Assembly: GCF_014876775.1 (NCBI RefSeq)
Contig: NZ_CP062310.1
Coordinates: 682,001-746,000, forward strand
DNA length: 64,000 nt
Reading direction: 5' to 3'
Origin: Infirmifilum lucidum
Lineage (GTDB): Archaea > Thermoproteota > Thermoprotei > Thermofilales > Thermofilaceae
Part shown: positions 31,753 through 40,083 of the stretch, piece after piece
Position numbering within the stretch: the stretch's first letter is position 1
Layout: every line of letters begins with the position of its first letter
The notes under the pieces: generated by a model
Told to the model about the DNA's origin: nothing
Database searches by the model: none
The model's input: only the letters and a program-made list of their open reading frames with translations
Position numbers and translations under genes: made by a program

Positions 31753-32573
31753 CTGATAAGCACCTCTTTTCTGACTCCAGTCTTGTAGTGTAAGAAGTCT
31801 ATTTCTGTATCGTGCAGAACGCCAGGGATGACCAGCGAGTGTGGGGGGCTAGTCTTTTCCAGGGTGGTAGCCTCTTCTAGTGTACCTATGAAGATATCCT
31901 CCTCTGGTGACAGTGCCCTGGAGACTCCTATTACAAGCATTGTCGGCTCAACTATGTTTTCGCGGAATTTGTCCTCTAGCCTTAGGAGTAGCGATGCTGC
32001 CTCCGGTATACTCATGAACACACCCTCCTCTACTCTGAGGTCAAGCAGGAGCAACGTGTGTAAACCTCTAGAGAGGTTGTCCCCTAGAACCCTGTACGTC
32101 GTGTATGGGAAGAAGCCCGCTCTTTCATCGGGGTATACAAGGGTGGCAATCCTCCCGAATTTGTACACGTGTAGGCCTGTTGAGCAAAGGATGGCGTCGA
32201 TAACCGAGGGCGCAGGGTAGATCTCGAGGGGGATCCCAAGCCTGTAAGCTTCAGAGACTATATATGCATGTGTAGTAGCAACAAAGGGGTTTCCGTGTGT
32301 GAGTATTGCTACTCTGTGCTCCTTGGCCAGCTCGAGTATCTCTCTCAAGTGGCTGCCCTCGAGGTCTACGCGCTTCAGGAGGTCGATTCTCCTGCCGACA
32401 ACCTTCTCCAGCTCAGTTTTTGAGAAGCTGGGTGTGATGCTAGTGTACTCTTCCAGGAATATGTAGTCTGAGCTCCTCAGCGCTTCTATGAGCCCCACTG
32501 AGACGTCTCTAAGGCCCCAAAGTCCGATACCCCCAATTATCAGCAAGCCTAATCCCTGTCTAGGGGAGATCAA
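31713..32573 (-). CDS. dphB: Diphthine synthase
   Basis: 286 residues of the tetrapyrrole-methylase fold used by DphB/Dph5: LLIIGGIGLWGLRDVSVGLIEAL at the start, TYTSIT-like EEYTSITPSF, LTHGNPFVATTHAYI, and the substrate/SAM segment YPAPSVIDAILCSTGLHVYKFG. It uses S-adenosylmethionine to methylate the modified histidine of EF-2 on the way to diphthamide. Residue count and motifs match archaeal DphB. The start is ATG 32573. The next gene downstream overlaps it. Confidence 0.94.
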   Translation of the reverse strand: MISPRQGLGLLIIGGIGLWGLRDVSVGLIEALRSSDYIFLEEYTSITPSFSKTELEKVVGRRIDLLKRVDLEGSHLREILELAKEHRVAILTHGNPFVATTHAYIVSEAYRLGIPLEIYPAPSVIDAILCSTGLHVYKFGRIATLVYPDERAGFFPYTTYRVLGDNLSRGLHTLLLLDLRVEEGVFMSIPEAASLLLRLEDKFRENIVEPTMLVIGVSRALSPEEDIFIGTLEEATTLEKTSPPHSLVIPGVLHDTEIDFLHYKTGVRKEVLISWSDYVKRKLRST

Positions 32574-32591
32574 GCTTTCAAGTAAAACGTA

Positions 32592-33542
32592 CTACTTCTT
32601 TATTGGGAGCTTTATTCCTAGTTTTTTGACAAGTTCCTTATAGCGGTTCCGAACTGTAACTTCAGTGACCTTCGCGGCCCGCGCAACTTCTTTCTGGGTG
32701 CGCATCTCGCCATTCTGTATGGCAGCAATGTATATCGCCGCGGCTGCCAATCCCGCTGGATCTTTCCCAGCTGTGAGCCCCGCGTTCCTGGCCTGCTCTA
32801 TTATCTCCATGGCCCTCTTGATTGTAGATCCCGAGAGTCTTAGAAGGGAGCCGATACGGGGTACAAAGTCGGAAGCATTCGGAAGCGGCACCTTTATGGC
32901 GGCCTCTCTCAGGAGCAACCTATAACACCTGGCGACGTCCTTTCTCCCGGCCCTAGTATAGAGGGCTATTTCGTCCAGGGTTCTAGGCAGTCTCATCTCA
33001 CGGCAGGCAGCGTATACGGCTGCGGCCATCACAGACTCAATGCTTCTACCTCTGACGAGGTTGCTGTCTAAGGCCTTGCGGTAGATCTCTATTGCCCTGT
33101 CAAGGACGGATTTGGGTAACCCGAGTTGCGCGCCCAGCCTCTCAAGCTCTACAACAGCCTGTGCTAGGTTTCTCTCCATTGAGCTCTGGGCTCTAGCTCT
33201 TACTTGCCACTTCCTAAGCCTCAGCATCTCTATCTTCTTCCTAAGGCTGATTTCACGCCCTGCCGCGTCGCGTCCAGCCCAGTCTATGTCCGTCACTAGG
33301 CTCTCTATTCCAAACCTCGAGATGGGAGCACCCACTCTGCTTCTTCTCTCCCTTTCCTCTGGGGTGAATGCCCTCCACTCTGCCCCCCTGTCTATTTCCC
33401 TCTCACTCATGACGTAGCCGCAGTTCGCGCAGATTATTTCCCCGCGAGTAACATCGTATATTAGCTTTGTACTGCCGCATTGGGGGCACCTCAGCTCTTC
33501 GCTGTCTTCAAACTCCTTGTCTATGTTTTCCTCTCCTGCCAC
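32592..33542 (-). CDS. tfb: Transcription initiation factor TFB
   Basis: About 316 residues. The N-terminal zinc ribbon is [21 protein letters not shown]...C, followed by the B-finger region [18 protein letters not shown] and two cyclin repeats; the helix-turn-helix near the C-terminus ([15 protein letters not shown]) reads the BRE next to the TATA box. I choose GTG 33542, which follows a GGGGTGAGG ribosome-binding site; GTG 33551 is in frame but lies within that site. The TATA-like element GTTTATAAG at about 33585-33593 predicts a transcription start near 33562. Confidence 0.95.
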   Translation of the reverse strand: MAGEENIDKEFEDSEELRCPQCGSTKLIYDVTRGEIICANCGYVMSEREIDRGAEWRAFTPEERERRSRVGAPISRFGIESLVTDIDWAGRDAAGREISLRKKIEMLRLRKWQVRARAQSSMERNLAQAVVELERLGAQLGLPKSVLDRAIEIYRKALDSNLVRGRSIESVMAAAVYAACREMRLPRTLDEIALYTRAGRKDVARCYRLLLREAAIKVPLPNASDFVPRIGSLLRLSGSTIKRAMEIIEQARNAGLTAGKDPAGLAAAAIYIAAIQNGEMRTQKEVARAAKVTEVTVRNRYKELVKKLGIKLPIKK

Positions 33543-33614
33543 TCGCCTCACCCCGAAATCTATTTAAGGATTTCTCTTCGCTAACTTATAAACTTTTCGC
33601 CTGAAGATGGAAAC

Positions 33615-34022
33615 CTATATTAGCCTTCCCTTAGACTCCCTTAAGAATAGAACTTCAACGCCGCTTTCTTCGGCTCTTTTCTTTAGCCTCCTGTCGGCTG
33701 TTGCAAGAATAAACCCCTCTTTCTTTGCTAGAGAGATTAAAGCTGAGTCGGTATCTCCCTCCTTAGTTTCCAGCTCTACAATTGAGACTATATCGCCATG
33801 CTTGGACATGAGACTATTTATCATGGATAGCACAGCATAGGCATTCCTGCCTCTCCTAGAGGATTTTCTGAGCGCGAGCCTCTCCAGCTCCTCCAGGACA
33901 GCCCTCGCTATAATAACACGGCATACGGGTGTCTCCGCGCTAAAAGCCACGTCTAGGAGGTCTAGCCTCCTCTCACCTATAAACAGGAGTACACTCGTAT
34001 CGAGCAGTAATGCTCTACACAT
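33615..34022 (-). CDS. PIN-domain protein, Fcf1/UTP24-like
   Basis: 135 residues. Acidic residues of the PIN nuclease fold are visible in LLLDTSVLLFIGE, RAVLEELERLA, GDTDSALISLA and ILATADRRLKKR. The sequence resembles archaeal stand-alone PIN proteins related to the rRNA-processing nuclease UTP24/Fcf1 more than VapC toxins, and there is no antitoxin gene beside it. The start is ATG 34022, with CCTTTATATG on the minus strand about 35 nt upstream. Confidence 0.85.
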   Translation of the reverse strand: MCRALLLDTSVLLFIGERRLDLLDVAFSAETPVCRVIIARAVLEELERLALRKSSRRGRNAYAVLSMINSLMSKHGDIVSIVELETKEGDTDSALISLAKKEGFILATADRRLKKRAEESGVEVLFLRESKGRLI

Positions 34023-34196
34023 TGTGGGCTTTCCTGCAATTAAAAGTAGAAATCATATAAAGGCTTCCACGCTTGTTGAATAATTTTCACGTGAACTCTA
34101 CTGTAGTGGCAAGGACATCATCTATTGCTGAAAAGTACTCAATAACTTTTACGAAAATTTATTTAATTAACGCTGAAACTTTCTATGAGGGCGTTC

Positions 34197-35546
34197 ATGT
34201 CTTCGCATGTTCCCGGCAAAAGGAAAAAGGTTATCATCATGGGGGCGGCTGGCCGCGATTTCCACAACTTTAATGTGATCTTCAGGGATAACCCCGAGTA
34301 CGAGGTTGTGGCTTTCACGGCAACCCAAATACCGTTCATAGACAACAGGATCTACCCACCTGAGCTCGCGGGTTCACTCTATCCAAACGGGATACCGATT
34401 TACCCCGAGGACAAGCTGGAGGAGCTTATAAAGAAGTTCGGCGTCGACGAGGTTTACCTCTCATACAGTGACCTGCGCTTCAATGAGGTAATGGACAAGG
34501 CGAGCCGCGTTATCGCAGCAGGGGCGAGCTTCGTCTTGCTGGGCGCCGAGAAGACAATGTTAAAGTCTTCGAAGCCCGTGATAGCTGTTACTGCGTCTAG
34601 GACTGGAGCTGGTAAGAGCACTGTAACGCGTTACGTTACAAGGATACTTAGGAAACAGGGGGTAAGATTCGTCGTTGTTAGACACCCAATGCCCTACGGA
34701 GACTTGAAGTCAAGCGCGATACAGAGGTTTGCCTCCTTCGAGGATCTAGAGAGGTATAAGTGTACAATAGAGGAGCGGGAGGAGTACGAGCCGCACCTGG
34801 CCATGGGTAATATAGTTTATGCTGGTGTTGACTACGGGAGGATATTAAGGGATGCTGAGAAGGAATCCGAGCTAATCGTTTGGGACGGGGGGAACAATGA
34901 TTGGCCGTTCTTTAAACCCGATCTCTACATAACAGTTGTAGACCCTACTAGGCCAGACGATGTTCTTGGCTCTTACCCGGGCTACGTTAATGTGAAGCTG
35001 GCGGACGTGATCGTCGTCAATAAGGTTAATGTAGTCGATGAGTACGCCGTGGAGAAGGTTAGGAAGAGCGTGCGCGAGGTGAACAACAGGGCAACCATAG
35101 TGTACACGGCCTCCGAGCTTTACGTGGACGCGCCAGAGATTATCAAAGGTAGACGCGTTGTCGTTGTAGAAGATGGGCCAACAGTAACCCATGGGTCGCT
35201 CAGCTACGCCGCAGGTTATAATGCTGCTAAGCAGTATGGAGCGAAGGAGATAGTAGACCCGCGTCCCTACGCTGTAGGCTCGATAGCTGAAGCCTACAAG
35301 AAGTACCCGCACATCGGGCCTGTTGTCCCAGCACTTGGGTACTCGGAGATGCAGATGAGAGAGCTGGAAGAGACCCTCAACAGGATTCCTGCAGACGCTA
35401 TTGTTCTCGGGACGCCTTCCGATTTACGCCGCTACCTCAGGCTGAACAAGCCGGCTGTAAAAGTATCCTACGAGGCTCGAGGCGTGAGTAAACCGGGGCT
35501 TGAGGAAGTTCTACTGGACTTTATTAACAGGAGTCTTCGACACTAG
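34197..35546 (+). CDS. Cyclic 2,3-diphosphoglycerate synthetase-like P-loop protein
   Basis: About 449 residues. The N-terminal alpha/beta domain begins KKVIIMGAAGRDFHNFNV; the central P-loop is ASRTGAGKSTVTRY (near residues 133-146), followed by a GTPase-like fold and the segment VDPTRPDDVL. It matches the archaeal family of predicted GTPases that includes cyclic 2,3-diphosphoglycerate synthetase of methanogens, which makes a thermoprotectant solute; whether this crenarchaeal member does so is uncertain. ATG 34197 is preferred because the AAATTTATTTAAT box (34155-34167) puts transcription start near 34188; ATG 34185 is the alternative. Confidence 0.85.
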   Translation: MSSHVPGKRKKVIIMGAAGRDFHNFNVIFRDNPEYEVVAFTATQIPFIDNRIYPPELAGSLYPNGIPIYPEDKLEELIKKFGVDEVYLSYSDLRFNEVMDKASRVIAAGASFVLLGAEKTMLKSSKPVIAVTASRTGAGKSTVTRYVTRILRKQGVRFVVVRHPMPYGDLKSSAIQRFASFEDLERYKCTIEEREEYEPHLAMGNIVYAGVDYGRILRDAEKESELIVWDGGNNDWPFFKPDLYITVVDPTRPDDVLGSYPGYVNVKLADVIVVNKVNVVDEYAVEKVRKSVREVNNRATIVYTASELYVDAPEIIKGRRVVVVEDGPTVTHGSLSYAAGYNAAKQYGAKEIVDPRPYAVGSIAEAYKKYPHIGPVVPALGYSEMQMRELEETLNRIPADAIVLGTPSDLRRYLRLNKPAVKVSYEARGVSKPGLEEVLLDFINRSLRH

Positions 35547-35548
35547 TC

Positions 35549-35560
35549 CCTCTTTTTAAT
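35549..35560 (+). terminator. T-tract terminator of the cDPG-synthetase-like gene
   Basis: CCTCTTTTTAAT starts three bases after the stop codon, a typical archaeal oligo-T terminator. Confidence 0.5.
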
Positions 35561-35703
35561 CATATTTCTTATCAGTCCAGCCGGAGCCGCGTCCTGTTTC
35601 CACGTAGCGTGAGTCATAGAGCCAGCCCTAATGCCCCGTGCCTCTCCGTATATGACCCAGGGAGAGGTAAGCCCAAGGCCCCCAGCGTGGTTAGTGCCAC
35701 ACT
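35561..35703 (-). ncRNA. Candidate structured RNA (or gene relic) opposite the DUF373 promoter
   Basis: The minus strand has a TATA-like box at 35716-35725 and then paired segments: GTGG-CACTAA-CCAC (35700-35687), and a larger hairpin in which GCCTTG pairs with CGGGGC (using G-U pairs possible only on this strand) around CCTCTCC/GGAGAGG (35667-35641). One frame also reads as protein-like text without a start codon (for example GSMTHATWKQDAAPAGL). It matches no RNA family I can name. Confidence 0.3.
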
Positions 35704-35744
35704 TCCCTAGGGGATAGTAATATATTGTGCTTGAAGACAATAAC

Positions 35745-36836
35745 ATGCTCAAGGCTAGTATGGAAGAGGGAAGATTACTTATACTATGTGTGGATAGGGA
35801 TAATGATGTAGGCGACATGCTCGGTATTTCTACGCCTGTCATTGGAGAGGAAAACGTTCTTAAAGTTGCACTCGAGTACATCCTAAAACGCCCCGAAGAC
35901 TCAGACTCGAACGCGCTGTTCGCAGCTGTCCAGACATACAGGGAACTGGAGGCGAAGGGCTATAAAGGTAGGGTCGAAATCGCACTGCTGGCTGGCATAG
36001 CAGAGGAAGGTGTAGAGGCAGACATGAAGATTCTCCGCGAGCTTGACGCTGTCCTCTCTAAGAGCAAGTACGCCGGAGCCATTCTCGTGTCTGACGGGCC
36101 AACAGATGAAGCCGTTGCACCTCTTATACAGTCCAGGCTACCTCTAATCTCAGTAAGACGCGTTGTCGTGCAACAGTCTCGGGGGGTTGAGGAGACATTC
36201 GTTCTCATAGTCAATTATCTGAGAAAGCTTTTCACAGAGGAGAAATACCGCAGATACTCCCTAGGACTAACTGGTGCCTTCCTAATTATATACGTTATAC
36301 TTTCAACCATAGTACCACAGTTTGTGTGGCCTCTAGTACTATTCTTCTCAGGGGTCGCGCTCTTCGTTAAAGGCTATGAAGTCGACGTAGTCCTCCGAGA
36401 AATCTACTCTTCCAGGCCGATAACATTCGCATCGCTGATGCTGTCCTCCCTGCTACTACTCTTGGGAACAGTACAGGGGCTGAGTGTTTTCGTACAGAAC
36501 ATTTACAAGGGAGCCTGGAGTGCGCTTGGCGACATGCTCCTAGCACCGGTAGGGGCTCAGCTAATCGCTGCAGACCTGTTTGTACTGTCCGCGGCGCTGC
36601 CCATCTTTGGCAGAATACTGGACGCTGTAATATCGTACAAACAACCAAGATTTGCAGACGCTATGGCCATGACGACAGTCCTGATTTCACGCCAGTTACT
36701 CGTGGAGATCGCCAAGTACTTCGCTGGTGGAGGCGACATAAGAGGCGTCTTAACTTGGTCCTTCATTGTACTAGGCTTTATAGTTTTCTCGGTTGCAGTA
36801 ATGCCTCTTGAGAGGAGAACAGGAGAGAGACCTTGA
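35745..36836 (+). CDS. DUF373 membrane protein
   Basis: About 363 residues. The N-terminal soluble domain (LLILCVDRDNDVGDMLGIST, then ALLAGIAEEGVEADMKI and AILVSDGPTDEAVAPLI) matches the archaeal DUF373 family. The C-terminal half has six or so membrane helices. The function is unknown. The GTAATATATT box at about 35716-35725 puts transcription start near 35747, so ATG 35745 (leaderless) or ATG 35760 is likely; a GTG at 35727 lies inside the promoter. The next gene starts within the stop codon. Confidence 0.87.
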   Translation: MLKASMEEGRLLILCVDRDNDVGDMLGISTPVIGEENVLKVALEYILKRPEDSDSNALFAAVQTYRELEAKGYKGRVEIALLAGIAEEGVEADMKILRELDAVLSKSKYAGAILVSDGPTDEAVAPLIQSRLPLISVRRVVVQQSRGVEETFVLIVNYLRKLFTEEKYRRYSLGLTGAFLIIYVILSTIVPQFVWPLVLFFSGVALFVKGYEVDVVLREIYSSRPITFASLMLSSLLLLLGTVQGLSVFVQNIYKGAWSALGDMLLAPVGAQLIAADLFVLSAALPIFGRILDAVISYKQPRFADAMAMTTVLISRQLLVEIAKYFAGGGDIRGVLTWSFIVLGFIVFSVAVMPLERRTGERP

Positions 36837-37909
36837 CCAGCGACTTAATTAGAAAAGTATTGCTCGTATACAAGTGGAACCTAGGAGAATGTAGCCGCCT
36901 CGACGCCCTGGCGACTCTACGTCCCTTTACAATAAATGGAGTCTTAAGGGAACTGTCTGAGAACATATTCGAGCTCGAAGGAGAAATTGATCTCAAGACG
37001 CTCAGAGAATACGCCTACCGATCTGTTACGCTGAGCAGCATTGTTGCTGTCCGGTACGAGACCGACATAACAGACTGCCTGTCCAATCAAGGGCTAAAAA
37101 GAAGGCAGAGACGCGTCAGTTTTGACTTCGTCTTCATCGGCAGAGGTACAAACAAAGACCTAGTACTAGAGTGTGTTCTGGAGAAATTTATCCAGCAAGG
37201 AGTTTTCTCCCAGGAGAAAATTTATCCACGCAGGAAAACAGAGTTTTTCCTTCTTGTCGACGCCAGCCGTGGAAAGGCCTACTGGGGAGAATATCTACAC
37301 AGGATTAGGCGTGACAGGTTCACTTACCGCTCGCCGGAGAAGAGGCCTTACACACAGTTCTCGGCACTGTCCCCGAGAGTTGCAATTTTCCTAGTGAATT
37401 TATCCACATTAACCGTTGAGGCAGGCGGGAGACAACGGAGGTTTTTGGATCCCTTCTGTGGGTCTGGCAGCACTCTCATAGAGGCAGCATTATTAGGCTA
37501 TTACGCTATAGGGGTCGAGGTACACTACAAGCCGATAAGGGGGGCTAGGAGGAACGCCATCTTCTACAACCTCTACGAGAACATTGATTTAATACTCTCA
37601 GACGCAACATGGCTCCCTCTTAGAGGTGGATCGATAGACGCGGTGGCTTTCGACCCACCCTATGGTCGTCTAGCTCCTACAAAGGGTCGTGACCCAGGAG
37701 AAATTCTAAGGTCTGCACTGAATGGCATAAGAGAGGTAGTAAGACAGGGAGGGAGTTATGTATTCCTGTACCCGGGTAAGACTATAGATGATGAGTTGAG
37801 GAGTAGTGGTTACGTCGAGATGTGCAGGATATTTGAGCACTCTAGCCTCACGCGCTCGGTGTGGTGCTTCCACAATGATAACAAGGATAATGTTCTGGGG
37901 TGTAAGTAG
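36833..37909 (+). CDS. Trm11/Trm-G10-like tRNA guanosine N2-methyltransferase
   Basis: 358 residues. The Rossmann methyltransferase core holds DPFCGSGSTLIEAAL (residues 206-220, SAM binding) and FDPPYG (273-278, the catalytic DPPY loop for methylating an exocyclic amino group). The N-terminal 160 residues are divergent and probably include a THUMP-type RNA-binding domain. Archaeal homologues methylate G10 of tRNA. The start is TTG 36833, overlapping the stop of the DUF373 gene by four bases. Confidence 0.85.
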   Translation: MTSDLIRKVLLVYKWNLGECSRLDALATLRPFTINGVLRELSENIFELEGEIDLKTLREYAYRSVTLSSIVAVRYETDITDCLSNQGLKRRQRRVSFDFVFIGRGTNKDLVLECVLEKFIQQGVFSQEKIYPRRKTEFFLLVDASRGKAYWGEYLHRIRRDRFTYRSPEKRPYTQFSALSPRVAIFLVNLSTLTVEAGGRQRRFLDPFCGSGSTLIEAALLGYYAIGVEVHYKPIRGARRNAIFYNLYENIDLILSDATWLPLRGGSIDAVAFDPPYGRLAPTKGRDPGEILRSALNGIREVVRQGGSYVFLYPGKTIDDELRSSGYVEMCRIFEHSSLTRSVWCFHNDNKDNVLGCK

Positions 37910-38813
37910 TACAAGACCCTTTAAGGAAAGACTGCCTCCCTGCGTGTTAGTCAAATTCAACAGGAAGCTCGTTGTGCTTGACGCAGGAGAGCTCTGTCAA
38001 AGCGCCTTTGAGTACTTCGGGTTAAGCCACAACTCCCCTCTGACTGTCTTGATTTCACATTTACACGGCGACCACACATACGGCCTCGTGCCTCTTCTTG
38101 AGTCACTGCAACTCGCTGGGAGGAATGAGCCTGTAGAAATCATTGGACCTCCCGGGATCGGTGAAATTATTCCGACTCAGACTCTCCTCAAACAAGATTT
38201 CCCCCTAGTAGTCAGGGAACTTGCGCGCAGTGAAGGTAAGATCTTGCTTGAAGGCGAGGAGAAGCTAACGCTGAAGTATATTCAGGCTCCTCACTCACAC
38301 TTATCATACTCTTACGTATTAGAGACGGGCGAGCGGATTCGCTTGAACGGGAAAAAGCTGCAGGAAAAAGCGATACCGGGGAAGCTACGACGGAAGCTAA
38401 TAGAAAGGGGAGAGATATTCCTTAGAGGGAAAAAGTACTTCCTAGAAGACTTCATCCTGGAGAGAATCCCTGGGATCAAAATAGCCTACAGTGGTGACAC
38501 TCTTCCAAACGCAAGATTTGCTGCGGCAAGCTTTGGGGCAGATGTCATGATACATGAGAGCACGTTCCTGCACTCGGACTGGAATGGCCGAGAGTCCGTC
38601 GCCCACTCTACATGCAGGGACGCGGCGTACCTTGCAAAGACCTCTAGGGTTAAACTCCTAATTCTCACGCACTACAGCACGCGGTACAGCGATCTACAAC
38701 CTCTTCTCGAGGAGGCCAGGGCGGTTTTTCCAAGAGTCGTGCTCGCGCAGAGAGGTCTAGTAGTAGAGGTCGAGGCCAGGCAACCGCGTGTCATAGCTAT
38801 ACGATACGCGTAA
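37875..38813 (+). CDS. rnz: Ribonuclease Z
   Basis: 312 residues from ATG 37875. ITRIMFWGVSSTRP is the RNase Z opening; HLHGDH (residues 62-67) is the metallo-beta-lactamase zinc motif, with further ligands in HSHLSYSY, AYSGDT and LILTHYSTRY. It cuts the 3' trailer from pre-tRNA, which is needed here because none of the tRNA genes encode CCA. The gene overlaps the end of the methyltransferase gene by 35 bp. The open frame extends further 5' to 37806, but the family N-terminus supports 37875. Confidence 0.93.
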   Translation: MITRIMFWGVSSTRPFKERLPPCVLVKFNRKLVVLDAGELCQSAFEYFGLSHNSPLTVLISHLHGDHTYGLVPLLESLQLAGRNEPVEIIGPPGIGEIIPTQTLLKQDFPLVVRELARSEGKILLEGEEKLTLKYIQAPHSHLSYSYVLETGERIRLNGKKLQEKAIPGKLRRKLIERGEIFLRGKKYFLEDFILERIPGIKIAYSGDTLPNARFAAASFGADVMIHESTFLHSDWNGRESVAHSTCRDAAYLAKTSRVKLLILTHYSTRYSDLQPLLEEARAVFPRVVLAQRGLVVEVEARQPRVIAIRYA

Positions 38814-38883
38814 CCTTCATGTAGCGGTATGAGTAGCGAAGAGCGTTTAAGGTCTAGAAATCATGTATTGAGGTGCAAGTATC

Positions 38884-39477
38884 ATGCTGTACGGAAGTAC
38901 AGAGTGTAGGCTAGAGAAACTCATCCTGGTCACAGGCATGCCTGGCTCGGGGAAGAGTATTTTTGGCGAGGTTGCAAGGAAGGTGGGCATCCCGGTAGTC
39001 AACATGGGCGATATTGTCCGCGAGGCTGCCCGTAGGAAAGGTCTCGAGGTCACCGATAGCAATCTTGCCAAGATCGCAGTGGAGTTGCGAGAGAGGTACG
39101 GCGGGGCTGCTGTAGCTACTCTGGCCCTGGAAAAGGCTTGTAGAACTGGGAGTAGTGTAGTCGTGATAGAGGGGCTTAGAAGCCTAGAGGAGCTTGATTT
39201 CCTCAGGAGCCATGCAAGGGAATATATTATCATTGCCTTTCATGCCTCGCCGAAGACTAGGTTCGAGCGCCTGAAGATGCGTGGCCGCAGAGACGACCCT
39301 TCTAATTGGGAAGAGTTCGAGAGGAGGGATCGGCGCGAGTTGAGTTTTGGGGTGGGCTCTGTAATAGCCCTAGCAGATACAGTAATCGTAAACGAGAACG
39401 TAAGCGTTGAGGAGCTTCGGCGTAGAGTCGAAAGGATTATAAATGAAATTTTAGGACAGAGTGTGGCAGGTACATAG
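38884..39477 (+). CDS. UPF0200 family nucleoside/nucleotide kinase-like protein
   Basis: 197 residues. The P-loop is GMPGSGKSIFG (residues 18-28), then MGDIVREAARRKGL, VVVIEGLRSLEELDFL and RFERLKMRGRRDDPSNWEEF, typical of the archaeal UPF0200 (dephospho-CoA-kinase-like) family. The true substrate is not known. The start is ATG 38884 with GAGGTG 10 bases upstream. It lies two bases before the UPF0201 gene; the two are fused in some euryarchaea (UPF0200/UPF0201), implying a joint function. Confidence 0.88.
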   Translation: MLYGSTECRLEKLILVTGMPGSGKSIFGEVARKVGIPVVNMGDIVREAARRKGLEVTDSNLAKIAVELRERYGGAAVATLALEKACRTGSSVVVIEGLRSLEELDFLRSHAREYIIIAFHASPKTRFERLKMRGRRDDPSNWEEFERRDRRELSFGVGSVIALADTVIVNENVSVEELRRRVERIINEILGQSVAGT

Positions 39478-39479
39478 CA

Positions 39480-39932
39480 ATGCTAGTCGTTGCCCGTACC
39501 CCGTTATTCGCGACCGAGTCGGAGGAGAAAGTCATAAGGGCTGTGCTAAACGTACTAGGATTTAAAAGAGAGGACTGCTTCATTGAAGGTATCAGACAAT
39601 ACAGGGAGGTAGTGTGCAGAACTGAATCGCACAAACCCCTTGAGAAGCTTGCCAGCCTGGTTAGGAGCCAGCGAATATTGGACGCTGCCCGGAGCTACGT
39701 TCTAAAGGAGGCGACAAGCAATACGTTTAAGTTCTATCTAAACAAACAAGCAGCATACCAAGGCCGCGTGAGTTTCTGCACATTCGAGTACGGGGAAAGC
39801 CCGCTCGGATCTATAACAGTATACATCGACATAGGGGAGTGCGACAGGGAGCTATTCCTCAACTGGTTAGTCCCCGAAACTCGGGATGGCCACCCGGTAA
39901 ACGAGGAAACTCATTTTAGGTGCATAGGGTAG
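39480..39932 (+). CDS. UPF0201 family RNA-binding-like protein
   Basis: 150 residues with the UPF0201 (COG1325) pattern: VVARTPLFATESEEKVIRAV, then LGSITVYIDIGECDRELFL. The fold has been likened to an RNA-binding domain near exosome components. It directly follows UPF0200. The start is ATG 39480. Beyond the stop comes a stretch of about 150 bp shared with the convergent thermosome gene. Confidence 0.85.
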   Translation: MLVVARTPLFATESEEKVIRAVLNVLGFKREDCFIEGIRQYREVVCRTESHKPLEKLASLVRSQRILDAARSYVLKEATSNTFKFYLNKQAAYQGRVSFCTFEYGESPLGSITVYIDIGECDRELFLNWLVPETRDGHPVNEETHFRCIG

Positions 39933-40020
39933 GTCTAGCGAATTCTAAGATTTCATGTTTTCTATAAAAAGAGCACCATATTAGGCAGTAGCCTAGGGTG
40001 TGGCTTTACCAGAGCCATGC

Positions 40021-40080
40021 CTGAGCCAGTAACCAAAAATATAAAAAAATGAAAAATTTACGATAAGTCAAGTAAAGTAA
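40021..40080 (-). terminator. T-rich terminator region of the thermosome gene
   Basis: Behind the thermosome stop the minus strand has several T runs (AAATTTTTCATTTTTTTATA, then TTTTTGG), the archaeal terminator pattern. Confidence 0.6.
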
Positions 40081-40083
40081 ATT

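Noticed and set aside
33615-34022. VapBC toxin-antitoxin pair
   Set aside because: The PIN protein has no antitoxin gene beside it, and its sequence is nearer to Fcf1/UTP24-like PIN proteins.
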